Numbered from the stretch's first letter, positions 47,019 through 56,098 are shown. The stretch is DNA of 64,000 nucleotides from Microbacterium sp. zg-B185 (GCF_030246885.1 NZ_CP126739.1:124001-188000), one strand, 5' to 3'. Translations and numbers: made by a program. Notes: generated by a model from the letters alone, not told the origin.

Positions 47019-48018
47019 CGGCGATCAACTCCTCAGTGGGGACCACGATCGAGCCTGCCAGCCAGGCGGGGACGGCGGAGAGCGTCGCGGGCGGATCACC
47101 CGGGATGAACGTGGCGACCGCGTGCGAACGCTCACTCCCCGGCCACGGGTCCGAGAGGGCCCCCAGCAGCGCCCGGCCGCGCAGACCTGCGTCGTGCAGC
47201 GCGGCCAGTTCGCGCGGGTTCACCCCGACCGGGAGGTCGCCGTTGCCCAGGTCGGTGCCGTAGAGCACGGTGCCGCCGGCGGCGAGGAAGAGCTCCAGAT
47301 TCCCTCGCGCACGATCGCGCTCCGCGGCACCGGAACGATGGATGTCCAGCGTCGAGATCCACCGTTGACCGAGAGCGGCCGCCGCCGTGACCAGGCCGGG
47401 CTCGAGCCGCTCGCCGAAGGGGGTGTGCGCGAGCGCGTCCACCCCGGCGTCGATGGCCAGCCGGACCATGCCGGGGCCCTCCGCGTGAGCCACGACCGGC
47501 AGCGCCAGCGCGCGGGCCGTTGCGATGATCGTCGCCAGGGTCGCGGCATCCATCACCGGGCCGGCCGCCGCGTTCAGCGAGACCTTGATGACGGATGCCC
47601 CGAACTGAGCCTGCTCGTCCACGGCGGTGGTCGCACCGCCCCCGACTCCGGGGTGGGCGGACGCATCGCGCACCTCGCGGACCGCGCCGGCGGGCGCCCA
47701 GGACCGCCCGACCGGGTATCCGCCGGGAACGGTGAGGAAGGCACCGGCATATGCCACTCGGGGCATGAGGTGCGCGGGGCGGCGGGCGAGTTGCACCGGA
47801 TCGCCGCCCAGGTCGAGGACACCCGCGATGCCGTGACGGCCGAGGCGCTGTTCGTCGATGAGATGAAGGTGGACGTGGTGGTCCATGAAGGGCGGCAGGA
47901 GGACGCCGGTCTCGCCGGTGATCGCCCGACGGCATAGGCCGACATCCTCACCGAGGAGGCCGCGCAGTTCGTGGTTCGTCATCCGGCCGGTGCCGTTCCA
48001 CGAAGGCCCGCCCGGCAT
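47005..48018 (-). CDS. Amidohydrolase family protein inside the kyn operon
   Basis: The protein has 337 residues from ATG 48018; ATG 47982 is an alternative. Metal-binding features of the amidohydrolase superfamily are the HxH-type strand FMDHHVHLHL (about 45), a Lys region SVIKVSLN, VVAHAEG, and the late Asp in LYGTDLGNGD. It begins 3 nt after the kynA stop and overlaps kynU by 14 nt, so it is tightly embedded between the first and third enzymes of the kynurenine pathway. The missing step there is hydrolysis of N-formylkynurenine. I recognise neither a KynB-type cyclase nor an alpha/beta-hydrolase formamidase nearby, so this is the candidate (inference). Confidence 0.85.
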   Translation of the reverse strand: MPGGPSWNGTGRMTNHELRGLLGEDVGLCRRAITGETGVLLPPFMDHHVHLHLIDEQRLGRHGIAGVLDLGGDPVQLARRPAHLMPRVAYAGAFLTVPGGYPVGRSWAPAGAVREVRDASAHPGVGGGATTAVDEQAQFGASVIKVSLNAAAGPVMDAATLATIIATARALALPVVAHAEGPGMVRLAIDAGVDALAHTPFGERLEPGLVTAAAALGQRWISTLDIHRSGAAERDRARGNLELFLAAGGTVLYGTDLGNGDLPVGVNPRELAALHDAGLRGRALLGALSDPWPGSERSHAVATFIPGDPPATLSAVPAWLAGSIVVPTEELIADEHG

Positions 48019-48021
48019 CGG

Positions 48022-48870
48022 TCACTGCCCGATCTCGGTGCGCACGGCGAACAGCTCAGGAAAGAAGGTCAGCTCCAGCGCCTTCTGCAGGAACGGGACC
48101 CCGCTCGAGCCGCCGGTCCCCTTCTTGAAGCCGATGATCCGATCCACAGTCTTGAGGTGGCGGAACCGCCAGAGCTGGAAGTTGTCCTCCAGGTCGACCA
48201 GCTCTTCGCACGTCTCGTACGCGGCCCAGTGCGCCTGCGGGTCGGCGTAGATCGGCACGAGCTCGGGCATGAACGTCCACGCCTGGGTGACATCGCGCTC
48301 CAGGACCGCGACCGGGATCGGATAGCCGGACCGGGCCAGAAGGCGGAGGAACTCGTCGTACAGACTCGGCGCCTCGAGCGTCTCGCGCACCAGCTCGTGG
48401 GCGGCCGGGTCCGCCGAGAAAACGCGCAGCATCGCGGCGTTCTTGTTGCCGAGCGCGAACTCCACCGCGCGGTACTGCGCGGACTGGAACCCGCTCGCGT
48501 TGCCGAGCACGCCGCGGAACTGGGCATACTCGGCGGGGGTCAGCGTCGCCAGCACCGACCATTGCTCGGTCAGGGTCCGCTGGATGTGCTTGACACGGGC
48601 GATGCACTTCAGCGCCGGCGCGAGCCGGTCATCGCGCAGGAAACGGCATGCGCCGGACAGCTCGTGCAGCACCAGCTTGAGCCAGAGCTCGGTGGTCTGG
48701 TGCTGGATGATGAACAGCAGCTCGTCGTGGTGCTCCGGAGAGCTCAGCGGATGCTGTGCGGCCAGGAGGGTGTCAAGTTCGAGGTACCCGCCGTAGCTCA
48801 TCCGGTCGGAGAAGTCGGTGACCACCGATCCTTCGACCGCGCGCGTGTTCGCTTCGACGCCTTCGCTCAC
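48022..48870 (-). CDS. kynA: Tryptophan 2,3-dioxygenase
   Basis: The protein has 282 residues. The heme-dioxygenase blocks [15 protein letters not shown] and [20 protein letters not shown] near residues 30-65 hold the distal His, and [24 protein letters not shown] near 230-255 holds the proximal His and substrate-loop glycines. It opens tryptophan to N-formylkynurenine, the entry to the kynurenine route. The GTG at 48870 lies 6 nt after TAGGCT, so the operon starts with a leaderless message. The amidohydrolase starts 3 nt downstream. High certainty. Confidence 0.97.
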   Translation of the reverse strand: MSEGVEANTRAVEGSVVTDFSDRMSYGGYLELDTLLAAQHPLSSPEHHDELLFIIQHQTTELWLKLVLHELSGACRFLRDDRLAPALKCIARVKHIQRTLTEQWSVLATLTPAEYAQFRGVLGNASGFQSAQYRAVEFALGNKNAAMLRVFSADPAAHELVRETLEAPSLYDEFLRLLARSGYPIPVAVLERDVTQAWTFMPELVPIYADPQAHWAAYETCEELVDLEDNFQLWRFRHLKTVDRIIGFKKGTGGSSGVPFLQKALELTFFPELFAVRTEIGQ

Positions 48871-48907
48871 ACCACGAGCCTACTCAGCGCCGCCCGGCCG
48901 GGCCGTG

Positions 48908-49168
48908 TCAGATGATCGCGAGCTCGCGCAGCTTCGCTTCGACGTCGGCGTTGGACGGTTCGACGTGGTGCGAGGCGTCCGGGTAGACCACGACCGGGAT
49001 GCTGGTGCGACCCGAGATCTCGCGCGCGACGTCGGCGGCCGGGGGGTCGGCGACCAGGTCGACATACGTGAAGCTGACGCCGAGCGCATCGAGCTGGGAC
49101 TTGGTGCGGATGCAGTCACGGCACCAGTCAGCGCCGTACACCGTGACGGTCGAGGAGGGAGAAGTCAT
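48908..49168 (-). CDS. Glutaredoxin/mycoredoxin-like protein
   Basis: The protein has 86 residues from ATG 49168, with GAGAAT 6 nt upstream. The thioredoxin-fold start VTVYGADWCRDCIRTKSQLD carries the WCRDC redox motif near residue 14, and the cis-Pro is in TSIPVVVYPD. Actinobacterial mycoredoxins have WCxxC motifs and reduce mixed disulfides of mycothiol; this protein may do so, but the RD pair between the cysteines differs from the GY of Mrx1. It is divergent from the glycosyltransferase and near kynA but has its own -10 and so is probably separate. Confidence 0.88.
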   Translation of the reverse strand: MTSPSSTVTVYGADWCRDCIRTKSQLDALGVSFTYVDLVADPPAADVAREISGRTSIPVVVYPDASHHVEPSNADVEAKLRELAII

Positions 49169-49244
49169 ACATCCATTCTCCCGTATGAATGCTGGGTGCC
49201 GGCCGGGTGCGCAGGGTGCGCGCCCATGGGACGATTGAACCCGC

Positions 49245-50387
49245 ATGGAACTGTCGATCATCGTGCCCACATACAACGAGGCTCCCAACGTGGCGGAGCT
49301 GGTCCGTCGTGTCACCGCGGAGACCGCGGGCATCGATGCGGAGATCATCTTCGTGGACGACAGCACCGACGCCACCCCGGACGTCGTCCGCGAGGTCGCG
49401 GCATCCGCTGCCCTCCCCGTGCGGCTGATCCACCGCGAGCGGCGGACCGGCGGCCTCGGCGGCGCCGTCATGGCGGGGCTGGCGGCCGCCGAGGCCGATG
49501 CGTGCCTGGTGATGGACGGCGACCTGCAGCACCCGCCGGAGGAGATCGGCGCGATTCATGACCGGTTCCTGCGCGGCGACGCCGATGTCGTCGTGGCCTC
49601 CCGCTACGCCGGCGACGGCACCAGCGCGGGTCTTGCCGATCGCACCCGGGTGCTGGTGTCCAAGACGGCGACCGCATTGACGCGCGCGATGTTCCCCATC
49701 CGCCTCCGCGGCGTGTCCGACCCGATGACCGGGTTCTTCCTCATCGACCGCAGGGCGGTGGATGCCGAGGCCCTGCGGCCGCGCGGGTTCAAGATCCTGC
49801 TGGAGATCCTGGCCCGCCAGAACCTCCGGGTGGCGGAGGTGCCGTTCGATTTCGCCGGAAGGCATGCGGGCGAGTCGAAGGCGTCGATGCGTCAGGGGAT
49901 GCACTTCCTCACGCAGCTGACGGCGCTGCGGTTCGGCAAGATGTCACTGTTCGCCGTCATCGGCGGGCTCGGGGCGATCGTGAACGTCGCGATCGTCTGG
50001 GCGCTGACCCAGCTGGGGGTCAACTACATCGTCGCGGCGATCGTCGCGTCCGAGTTGACGATCGTCGGCAACTTCCTGCTGCAGGAGCGGTTCGTCTTCC
50101 AGGACATGAAGGGCGAGGCATCCGGCGTCTGGTCGCGTTTCGTCAAGTCCTTCACGTTCAACAACACCGAGCTGCTGATCCGCATCCCGATCGTCGCGCT
50201 GATGGTCAGCGGCGGGCACATCTCCGCGGTGATCGCCACCGCCATCACGCTGTTCGTGGCATTCATCGTGCGGTTCGTCTTCCATTCGCTGGTCGTCTAC
50301 GCACCGCGCAGAGCAGGTGCCGCCAGCCGTGGGCGGCTGCTGGTGGACGAGCTGGATGCGCAGGCGATGTCCCCGGGCGAGCTGTGA
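49245..50387 (+). CDS. DPM-type polyprenyl glycosyltransferase fused to a GtrA-like domain
   Basis: The protein has 380 residues. The N-terminal GT2 domain shows VPTYNEAPNV, FVDDSTDATP, VMDGDLQHPPE (DXD equivalent) and MTGFFLIDRRAV. From about residue 235 a GtrA-like domain of four helices follows, including IGGLGAIVNVAIVWALTQLGVNYIV. Such proteins transfer mannose or another sugar from a nucleotide sugar to a polyprenyl phosphate and flip or hold it at the membrane, serving cell-wall glycan or protein O-mannosylation. The polysaccharide deacetylase is convergent 13 bp downstream. Sugar identity is unknown. Confidence 0.92.
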   Translation: MELSIIVPTYNEAPNVAELVRRVTAETAGIDAEIIFVDDSTDATPDVVREVAASAALPVRLIHRERRTGGLGGAVMAGLAAAEADACLVMDGDLQHPPEEIGAIHDRFLRGDADVVVASRYAGDGTSAGLADRTRVLVSKTATALTRAMFPIRLRGVSDPMTGFFLIDRRAVDAEALRPRGFKILLEILARQNLRVAEVPFDFAGRHAGESKASMRQGMHFLTQLTALRFGKMSLFAVIGGLGAIVNVAIVWALTQLGVNYIVAAIVASELTIVGNFLLQERFVFQDMKGEASGVWSRFVKSFTFNNTELLIRIPIVALMVSGGHISAVIATAITLFVAFIVRFVFHSLVVYAPRRAGAASRGRLLVDELDAQAMSPGEL

Positions 50388-50400
50388 CCGACCGGGTCGG

Positions 50401-51570
50401 TCAGCCGATCAGGCCGATCAGCGCGTTCAGCCCCATGCCGTAGTTGATGCGGATGGTCGGCAGCGCCAGCTTGTCGGTGCCGATCGTGACATAGCCGGGC
50501 TCGATCGTCCGGGCCATCTCGTACCCCGCCTGGCGCAGCCCCTCTTTGGAGGTCTCGTTGTGGTGTCCGAACGGGTACGCCATGACCTGTTTGACGCCGA
50601 GCACGCCCGCGGAGGTCTCCATGTCGGCGGCGATCTCGGCGGCCGACCAGTTGACCATGCGGCCCTGCCCGTCCGCGCCTGCGGTGTGCATGTTGTGGGT
50701 GTGCGAGCGCTGCTGGACGTACATCGACGGCGACGGTCCGGTCCCGTCGATCGTGATGCAGAAGGCCGTCGAGAGCACCTGCTTGGCGACGACGACCGGC
50801 ACTCCCATCTCCAGCCAGGTGATGTCGCAGTCATCGTCGGTGACGATCACCGAGTGCGTGGGCAGCCAGAGGCGGCCGTCGATGAAGGCGCTGAGCTCGT
50901 CCCACGTGGGCAGATAGAACCCGGTTGTGGCGATGTGGTTCATGTGGGCGTCGAAATCGCCGATGTACGCGTAGTTGCCGCGCAGCCAGTTGTCCTCGCC
51001 CTCCGGTTTGGCGGTGAACTGGTGGTACATCAGGATCGGTATCCGGGCGTTCTCCGCCGCGTTCTCGTCCGGCGTCTTCCACGACCCGTACAGGGTCCTC
51101 TCCTGCTCCGTGCAGACGACCGGTTCCGAGCCGTTCACCCGGCCGGGGATCGCGAAGGCGGCCGCATCCTCCGGGGTGGCGTACCACCCGCCGAACACCA
51201 GGCCGTCGCGTTGCGGGATCGGCAGGCCGGCGTACAGCACGCCCTGGGTCTGGAGCACCGGCTCGGCGGTGACTCCGTCGCCCACGAAGCTGACCGCGCA
51301 CGCATTCGGATCGCCCGATGCGGCCAGCAGCTCCTGCGTCGCCGTCATCGGCGGGGCGGTCGCGCTCGCATCCGGCTGCGCCGGCGTCGCGCCGCCGGAC
51401 GGCGCGGCGACCGGTTGCTGGTTGCCTCGAGTCAGTGCGAGCACCGACACGGCGATCACCACGACGGCGATCAGGACGAGCGCGGCCAGAAAGGTCGCGA
51501 GCCGCCGACGGCGGCGGACGCGCGCGGACACACCCCGTGTGCGCGCGGCGTTACGTGTCGAATCGGTCAC
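50401..51570 (-). CDS. Polysaccharide deacetylase family protein (NodB-like), membrane-anchored
   Basis: The protein has 389 residues from GTG 51570 after GAGGGC; a TTG at 51579 is possible. A basic N-terminus (RVRRRRRLATF) leads into one membrane helix (about 28-48), then a Pro/Ala linker, so the catalytic part is outside. NodB motifs are IVTDDDC (Asp pair) and RSHTHNMH (HxHxxxxH-like). The region IPILMYHQF is the family start. CE4 enzymes remove acetyl groups from GlcNAc polymers such as peptidoglycan. A Cys-containing insert before the catalytic domain is not recognised. Confidence 0.88.
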   Translation of the reverse strand: MTDSTRNAARTRGVSARVRRRRRLATFLAALVLIAVVVIAVSVLALTRGNQQPVAAPSGGATPAQPDASATAPPMTATQELLAASGDPNACAVSFVGDGVTAEPVLQTQGVLYAGLPIPQRDGLVFGGWYATPEDAAAFAIPGRVNGSEPVVCTEQERTLYGSWKTPDENAAENARIPILMYHQFTAKPEGEDNWLRGNYAYIGDFDAHMNHIATTGFYLPTWDELSAFIDGRLWLPTHSVIVTDDDCDITWLEMGVPVVVAKQVLSTAFCITIDGTGPSPSMYVQQRSHTHNMHTAGADGQGRMVNWSAAEIAADMETSAGVLGVKQVMAYPFGHHNETSKEGLRQAGYEMARTIEPGYVTIGTDKLALPTIRINYGMGLNALIGLIG

Positions 51571-51722
51571 AGCCCTCAACCCCAGCGGATCAGCGCCCCG
51601 ACCATCGGCATGCGCTCATCGCACATCGTACGGCCCGGACCCCGGCGCGCCAGGCAGCGCCGGCACACCGATTGCGAAGCCGGATCGACCGTGCCGCGGC
51701 GCGGATCGCTACGCTGTGCGTC

Positions 51723-52238
51723 ATGACAACGCTCGTCCTCACCGTCGTCGGAGATGACCGACAGGGGCTCGTCGCCGCCGTGGCGGATGTCGTCACCGCG
51801 CACGGCGGCAACTGGGAGAACAGCCAGCTGGCCGAGCTGTCCGGTGCCTTCGCGGGCATCATCCAGGTCTCGGTGGGCGACGAGCGGGTCGAGGAGCTGC
51901 GCGCCGCCCTGGCCGAACTCGACGGACTGCTCACGGTGACCACGCACACCGGCGATGCGGGGACCGGGGATGCTGCGCCGCCTCGTCGGTTCTCGATCCG
52001 GGTGCTCGGCAACGACCATCCGGGCATCGTCCGCGAGGTCTCCTCGACCCTCAGCGACCACGGTCTGAGCATCGAGCGGATGACAACCGAGACACGCGAC
52101 GCCGCAATGGCCGGTGGCCGGCTGTTCGAGGCGACCATCGCCGCCCACGTTCCGGCATCCGTCGATGTCGACGCCGTGCAGACTGCGCTGGAGCGCCTCG
52201 CCGCCGAGATCCAGGTGGACGTCACGCTGCAGACGTGA
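51723..52238 (+). CDS. ACT-domain protein, GcvR-like
   Basis: The protein has 171 residues and two ACT modules: TTLVLTVVGDDRQGLVAAVADVV at residues 2-24, and FSIRVLGNDHPGIVREVSSTL near residue 88. ACT domains bind amino acids; the DRQGL and DHPGI turns are the ligand-binding type. GcvR in enterobacteria represses glycine cleavage by binding GcvA, but GcvA is not seen here and the role in actinobacteria is open. The ATG lies 7 nt after TACGCT, so it is probably leaderless. The next gene begins 80 nt downstream (or overlaps if its upstream GTG is used). Confidence 0.88.
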   Translation: MTTLVLTVVGDDRQGLVAAVADVVTAHGGNWENSQLAELSGAFAGIIQVSVGDERVEELRAALAELDGLLTVTTHTGDAGTGDAAPPRRFSIRVLGNDHPGIVREVSSTLSDHGLSIERMTTETRDAAMAGGRLFEATIAAHVPASVDVDAVQTALERLAAEIQVDVTLQT

Positions 52239-52318
52239 CCGCGAATGGAGATCCGGATGGCTCGGTGCAAGACGTTGCTCTCCGACGGAGCAATGTCGGG
52301 CGCGCGAGGGCATGGCTG

Positions 52319-53335
52319 ATGGCTGAGGTGAGCGTCGACGCCCCTCGGGCTCTGCACTGGCGCCCACTGGCGGTCATCGCGCTGACCATCCCGCTGATGC
52401 TCCTGGTCGATTACGCGGTGTCGTATGCGACGGTCGTGGCGATGTTCTCGGGATCCGTGCCCCTCCTCGTGGTCGCCGTCGTCGTCGCCTTCGTCCTGCT
52501 CGTCGGGGCGATCGTCGCCGTGAGCAGGGCGTTCACGGGAAAGCTCACCATCCTCGGTGCGGCGGCCGCCGCCGGCCTTCTCGCGTGGGCGGGCGCGTTC
52601 GGCTTGGTCAACGGGATCCTCCGTCCGCTCGCGCTCCACGAGGACGTCCTGCTGCATGTCGCGGTGTGTGTCTTGTTCGCACTGGCCCTGGGTATGTTCC
52701 TCGGCCCTTTGCCGCTGCGCATCGCGGGTGCGGCATCCATCGTCGGGCTGATCGCGCTCCTCGTGCTCCCTCCGACGCCCACCGAGGTGGCGGAGGTCGA
52801 GCACGCGCGGACCGAAGCCGCGCAGGTGGACGCGGCTCGGTCCACGTGGATGGATTCTGGAAGGTTCCCTCTCGTCACGGACCTTCCGGGCTGGTCCAAC
52901 GTCGAGCTCAGGGCCACGGGGGCAGACGCAAGCACCTGGGTGCGCAGCGACACCGGCGCGGTCGCGCGCATCATCACCCAGTGGGACACGCCCCCGCCCG
53001 ACCCGCTCGCACCGTGCAACTTCATCGGCGGGCCCGGACTGGAGTGGGATCGCGGCTTCGACCAGTCGCCCTCCTGGTGCATTCGGTCGGGCAATCAGTG
53101 GTCGCGGTCAGATGGAAGCGCCGTCTACGTTTTCGACGCGGGCACCACTACCTGGATCACCGCATTCGGCGGATACGACGCCGAGCGGGTCGGTGGATTA
53201 ACGGCTGCCGCCCCGCAGGACATCGCCGCCCTGCTCCCCTCGCTTCGGACCATGAGCCGCGAAGAAGCGGCGCGATACCTGCTCCCGACATTCGACGGCA
53301 TGAACAGTCCCGAGGTGCAGACCCCCGGCTTCTGA
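52319..53335 (+). CDS. Unrecognised membrane protein with a C-terminal extracytoplasmic domain
   Basis: The protein has 338 residues from ATG 52319, which follows GAGGG; an in-frame GTG at 52235 would overlap the ACT gene by 4 nt. About five membrane helices lie within residues 15-150 (VIALTIPLMLLVDY, SVPLLVVAVVVAFVLL and others). From residue 160 a soluble domain contains two Cys (CNF, WCIR) and several Trp, including PGWSNVELRATG and DRGFDQSPSWCI. I do not recognise the family. The two cysteines could form a disulfide outside the cell. Position after the ACT protein may be chance. Codon use is like its neighbours, so it is probably a real gene. Confidence 0.75.
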   Translation: MAEVSVDAPRALHWRPLAVIALTIPLMLLVDYAVSYATVVAMFSGSVPLLVVAVVVAFVLLVGAIVAVSRAFTGKLTILGAAAAAGLLAWAGAFGLVNGILRPLALHEDVLLHVAVCVLFALALGMFLGPLPLRIAGAASIVGLIALLVLPPTPTEVAEVEHARTEAAQVDAARSTWMDSGRFPLVTDLPGWSNVELRATGADASTWVRSDTGAVARIITQWDTPPPDPLAPCNFIGGPGLEWDRGFDQSPSWCIRSGNQWSRSDGSAVYVFDAGTTTWITAFGGYDAERVGGLTAAAPQDIAALLPSLRTMSREEAARYLLPTFDGMNSPEVQTPGF

Positions 53336-53384
53336 GATGAGGTGCACCGCGTCTCAGTCCGGCGCGGAAGCTTCGCCGCCTCGG

Positions 53385-54968
53385 TCAGAAGGCCACGACC
53401 AGGATCTGTGCGATGAGGATCTTCACCACCATCGCCGCGGGGTACACCAGCGTGTAACCCACCGTGACCCGCATGTCGTAGCCGGTGCGGGTGTTCGCGA
53501 AGCCCAGCAGCGCCGGATTCGTGAAGGTGCCCGCCATAACCCCGCCCAGGCGCGTGCCCTCGGTGCGCAGCGCGAGACGCGCGACGGCGTACGTGCCCGC
53601 GGCGAGGAGCGTCGTCATCGCGGCGCCTAGCACCAGGAGGCCGACGATCTCGCCCGAGGTGATCGCCGAGCCGATCAGCGACCCTGCTTTCGTGCCCGCG
53701 TAGGCGAGGAAGAGCACCAGCCCCAGCTCTGCCAGCACGTTCGCGGCCGTGGTGGGCAGCGTCGTCACGATGGGGCCGACGCGGCGCACGCGGCCGAACA
53801 CGAGACCGGCGATGAGCGCACCCGCCGCCGGGCCGAGGGCGAACCCGCCGCCACCGGGCAACGGCACGGTGACGGCGCCGAGCGCCAGCCCGAGAGCGAT
53901 CCCGACGCCGAGCGCGACGGGATTGATGTCGGTCATGCCCCGCTCGGAATCGCCGATGAGCGTCGTCAGCGCGGGTATCTCGTCCCGGGGGGCGACGACC
54001 TGCAGCCGATCGCCCTGCTGCAGGACCACATCGTCCGCACCGAGCATGTCCGCATCACCGCGTCGCACCCGCGGCACCGTGGCCCCGAAGCGTTCACGCA
54101 GCCCGAGGCTCCCGAGCGGACGGCCGGCGAGCTCGGGGTTGGAGAGGATGAGGCGGCGGTACTCCAGCCGCGACCGGTCCTGGACGATGTCCAGGGATGA
54201 GGTGTGCCCGAGTTCGGCTGCCACCGCCTCGACCGCCTCGCGCGGGCCGACGACGTTGACCACTCCGCCCGGCGGGAGCTCGGTGTCCGGTCCGACGACG
54301 ACGTAGTCGCCGCCGCCTTTCGAGCGCAGCCGCGAGAACGTGATGCGCCCTCCGTAGCGACGGCTGAGCGCCCCCGCCGTCGGGCGATCGGCGGTGTCGA
54401 TGCGCACCGCCTTGTTCTCCAGCTGCGTGGCGGCGTGGTCCTCGGACGCCCGATGACGAAGTGCCAGACTGACGGCCGCGATGGGGGCTATCACGCCGAA
54501 GACGTAGGCGCTCGCGTACCCCACCGTCGCCTCCGGGCTCCCACCGCTCGCCGCGAGTGCCGGCGTGTTCGTCACGGCGCCCGCGAACGTGCCGGCGATC
54601 GTCACCGTCGAGAAACCCAGAGCGCGACCGAGCAGCAGACCGGTTGCCGCCGTGGCCAGCAGGACGGCGGTCACCACGAGGAGCAGCGGGTAGGCCGTGC
54701 GGAGGGTGTGTCCGAAGCTCGGTCCGGCGATCAGACCCACGCAGAAGGCGAACACCACCAGACCGGTATCGCCGATGAGCGCCGGCAGCTCGATGGTCAC
54801 GCCGGTGGCCACGCCCCACGCAGTGAGGCCCATCGCGGCGAAGAGGACGCCGATCGCACCCAGCGACACCCCGCCGACGCGCACACGCCCGAGCGCGGAG
54901 CCCAGCCCCACCAGCAGGAACGCGGTGAGCACTGGCTGCGCGGCCAGGAAATCGAACACCGGTCGCAT
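53385..54968 (-). CDS. AspT/YidE/YbjL-type transporter with two TrkA-C domains
   Basis: The protein has 527 residues. Two five- or six-helix membrane halves flank a central pair of TrkA-C (RCK-C) domains (about residues 190-345), seen as DYVVVGPDTELPPGGVVNVVGPREA and DVVLQQGDRLQVVAP. Each half holds the conserved TFTNPALLGFA or TFAGAVTNTPALAA motif of the AspT antiporter family. Members exchange carboxylates (aspartate/alanine in AspT), but most homologues are uncharacterised. CATACT lies 7 nt before the ATG, so the mRNA may be leaderless. Substrate unknown. Confidence 0.9.
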   Translation of the reverse strand: MRPVFDFLAAQPVLTAFLLVGLGSALGRVRVGGVSLGAIGVLFAAMGLTAWGVATGVTIELPALIGDTGLVVFAFCVGLIAGPSFGHTLRTAYPLLLVVTAVLLATAATGLLLGRALGFSTVTIAGTFAGAVTNTPALAASGGSPEATVGYASAYVFGVIAPIAAVSLALRHRASEDHAATQLENKAVRIDTADRPTAGALSRRYGGRITFSRLRSKGGGDYVVVGPDTELPPGGVVNVVGPREAVEAVAAELGHTSSLDIVQDRSRLEYRRLILSNPELAGRPLGSLGLRERFGATVPRVRRGDADMLGADDVVLQQGDRLQVVAPRDEIPALTTLIGDSERGMTDINPVALGVGIALGLALGAVTVPLPGGGGFALGPAAGALIAGLVFGRVRRVGPIVTTLPTTAANVLAELGLVLFLAYAGTKAGSLIGSAITSGEIVGLLVLGAAMTTLLAAGTYAVARLALRTEGTRLGGVMAGTFTNPALLGFANTRTGYDMRVTVGYTLVYPAAMVVKILIAQILVVAF

Positions 54969-55032
54969 GCCCCCGAGTATGCTGCCGGGCGCCGCGCGAG
55001 GATAGGTCCCGGTCTGTGCACGCTCGAGCGAC

Positions 55033-55278
55033 TCAGTCGCCCCGACCGTGCACCGGTCTGGCGTTCGCCGGCGGTTCTCCGACCTCGTGGATGGTGTGGC
55101 CGCCGCAGGGCGTCTCGGTCACGCTGGCTCGCTCGATGCGCGACATGGTGAACCATCGCATCGCGTTGCGCAGCCCGCACCACCCGACGAGGTACCACCG
55201 GCCGTTCGGGGTTCGGGGACGCCTCGCGAGGTCGCGAGGGTGGAGTCGGTCACCCTCGGGCGAATCGACGGATTCCGG
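55033..55278 (-). pseudogene. Fragment of a WYL-domain (YafY-like) transcriptional regulator
   Basis: In one minus-strand frame ending at TGA 55033-55035, translation gives RWYLVGWCGLRNAMRWFTMSRI, the core of the WYL domain in YafY/DeoR-type regulators. No helix-turn-helix part precedes it, no start codon with a ribosome site is present, and the tail (TETPCGGHTIHEVGEPPAN) does not look like the usual C-terminus. It is a remnant. The surrounding gap (54969-55531, 563 bp) holds only this and the tail-like fragment at 55250-55441. Confidence 0.7.
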
Positions 55279-55441
55279 TGATCAGGAGACCGACGGCGAG
55301 CGCTCCGACGCCGCCGAGCAGAACGGGAAGCCCGACGCTTCCACCGGTCTGTACCAGATCAGTGCGATCAGCGAGGTGACGTAGCGTGCGAGGGCGAAGA
55401 ACGCAACGGCAACGACCCGCTGAGTTCCGTTCTCCGCGCAC
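55250..55441 (-). pseudogene. Possible remnant of a cell-wall sorting-signal tail
   Basis: The last 40 residues of this open frame read DLVQTGGSVGLPVLLGGVG followed by a hydrophobic stretch and the basic end RRFARG. This resembles a C-terminal sortase signal (LxxTG, membrane segment, positive tail). The upstream part of the frame is Arg/Cys-rich and lacks protein character, so if real it is a truncated 3' end of a lost surface protein. Confidence 0.3.
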
Positions 55442-55531
55442 TCCGGATCCGTAAAGGACGACCTGAAGCAGCTCGTTCGGCGCGGGGTGAGGCGTGTGTC
55501 GGCGTCGCGGTAGGACGCGCGGCGCCCGGTC

Positions 55532-56032
55532 TCATCGCTCCATACCCTCCACATGCGCCGCCATCTTGTCCAAGCACTGCTGGAGCCCGCTCGCGGACAG
55601 ATCTCTCGCCTCCGCGGTCGTGTAGCCGGACTCAGTCATCCGCAACCGGGTGCCCCCGTCCGGTGTCGGGGTGAGCTCCACCATGTGCTGACCTTCATCC
55701 GGCACGCCCGGCGGGATGCCCGCCTCTGCGGGGGTGATGTGGTTCCCGCCCGCGTCCGTAAACGTGAACACGTAGCGCAGCAACCGTGGCGGATGAAGCT
55801 CCGTGATCGTCCAGGTGCTGTGCTGTTGGAACCCGCCCCACGCCGCTGGGGCTTGCATCGTGACCCGGATGCGCCCGCCCACGCGGATGTCGGCCTCCGC
55901 GCGGGGACACGTGAAGCCTTCCGGGCCCCACCACATCCGAAGATCCGCGGGGTCGGTCCACGCGCGCCACACGTGCTCTATGGGCGCACCGAAGCTACGT
56001 TCCACCTCGACATCGAATGTTGATCCAGGCAT
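55532..56032 (-). CDS. SRPBCC (AHSA1/START-like) domain protein
   Basis: The protein has 166 residues from ATG 56032 (MPGSTFDVEVERSF). AHSA1-type features are FGAPIEHVWRAWTDPADLRMWWGPEGFTCP at residues 10-40, then GGRIRVTM and STWTITELHPPRLLRYVFTF, and the terminal helix ASGLQQCLDKMAAHVE. The fold binds hydrophobic ligands in a cavity; a ligand is not known. It is divergent from an HxlR regulator (starts 67 bp apart), the usual arrangement for an SRPBCC gene controlled by a small winged-helix repressor. Confidence 0.88.
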   Translation of the reverse strand: MPGSTFDVEVERSFGAPIEHVWRAWTDPADLRMWWGPEGFTCPRAEADIRVGGRIRVTMQAPAAWGGFQQHSTWTITELHPPRLLRYVFTFTDAGGNHITPAEAGIPPGVPDEGQHMVELTPTPDGGTRLRMTESGYTTAEARDLSASGLQQCLDKMAAHVEGMER

Positions 56033-56043
56033 GACATCCCAAT

Positions 56044-56062
56044 CAGTAGTAAAATGCAACTG
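56044..56062. promoter_or_regulatory. Imperfect palindrome between the SRPBCC and HxlR genes, possible operator
   Basis: A 19-bp sequence starting CAGT and ending ACTG is dyad-symmetric at 12 of its 19 positions (pattern CAGTnGnAnnnTnCnACTG). It lies in the 66-bp divergent gap, overlapping an AT-rich TAAAAT that could be the HxlR -10. Confidence 0.4.
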
Positions 56063-56098
56063 AAAGGTATCGACCGGGATGAAAGGTGTCAAGACCCG

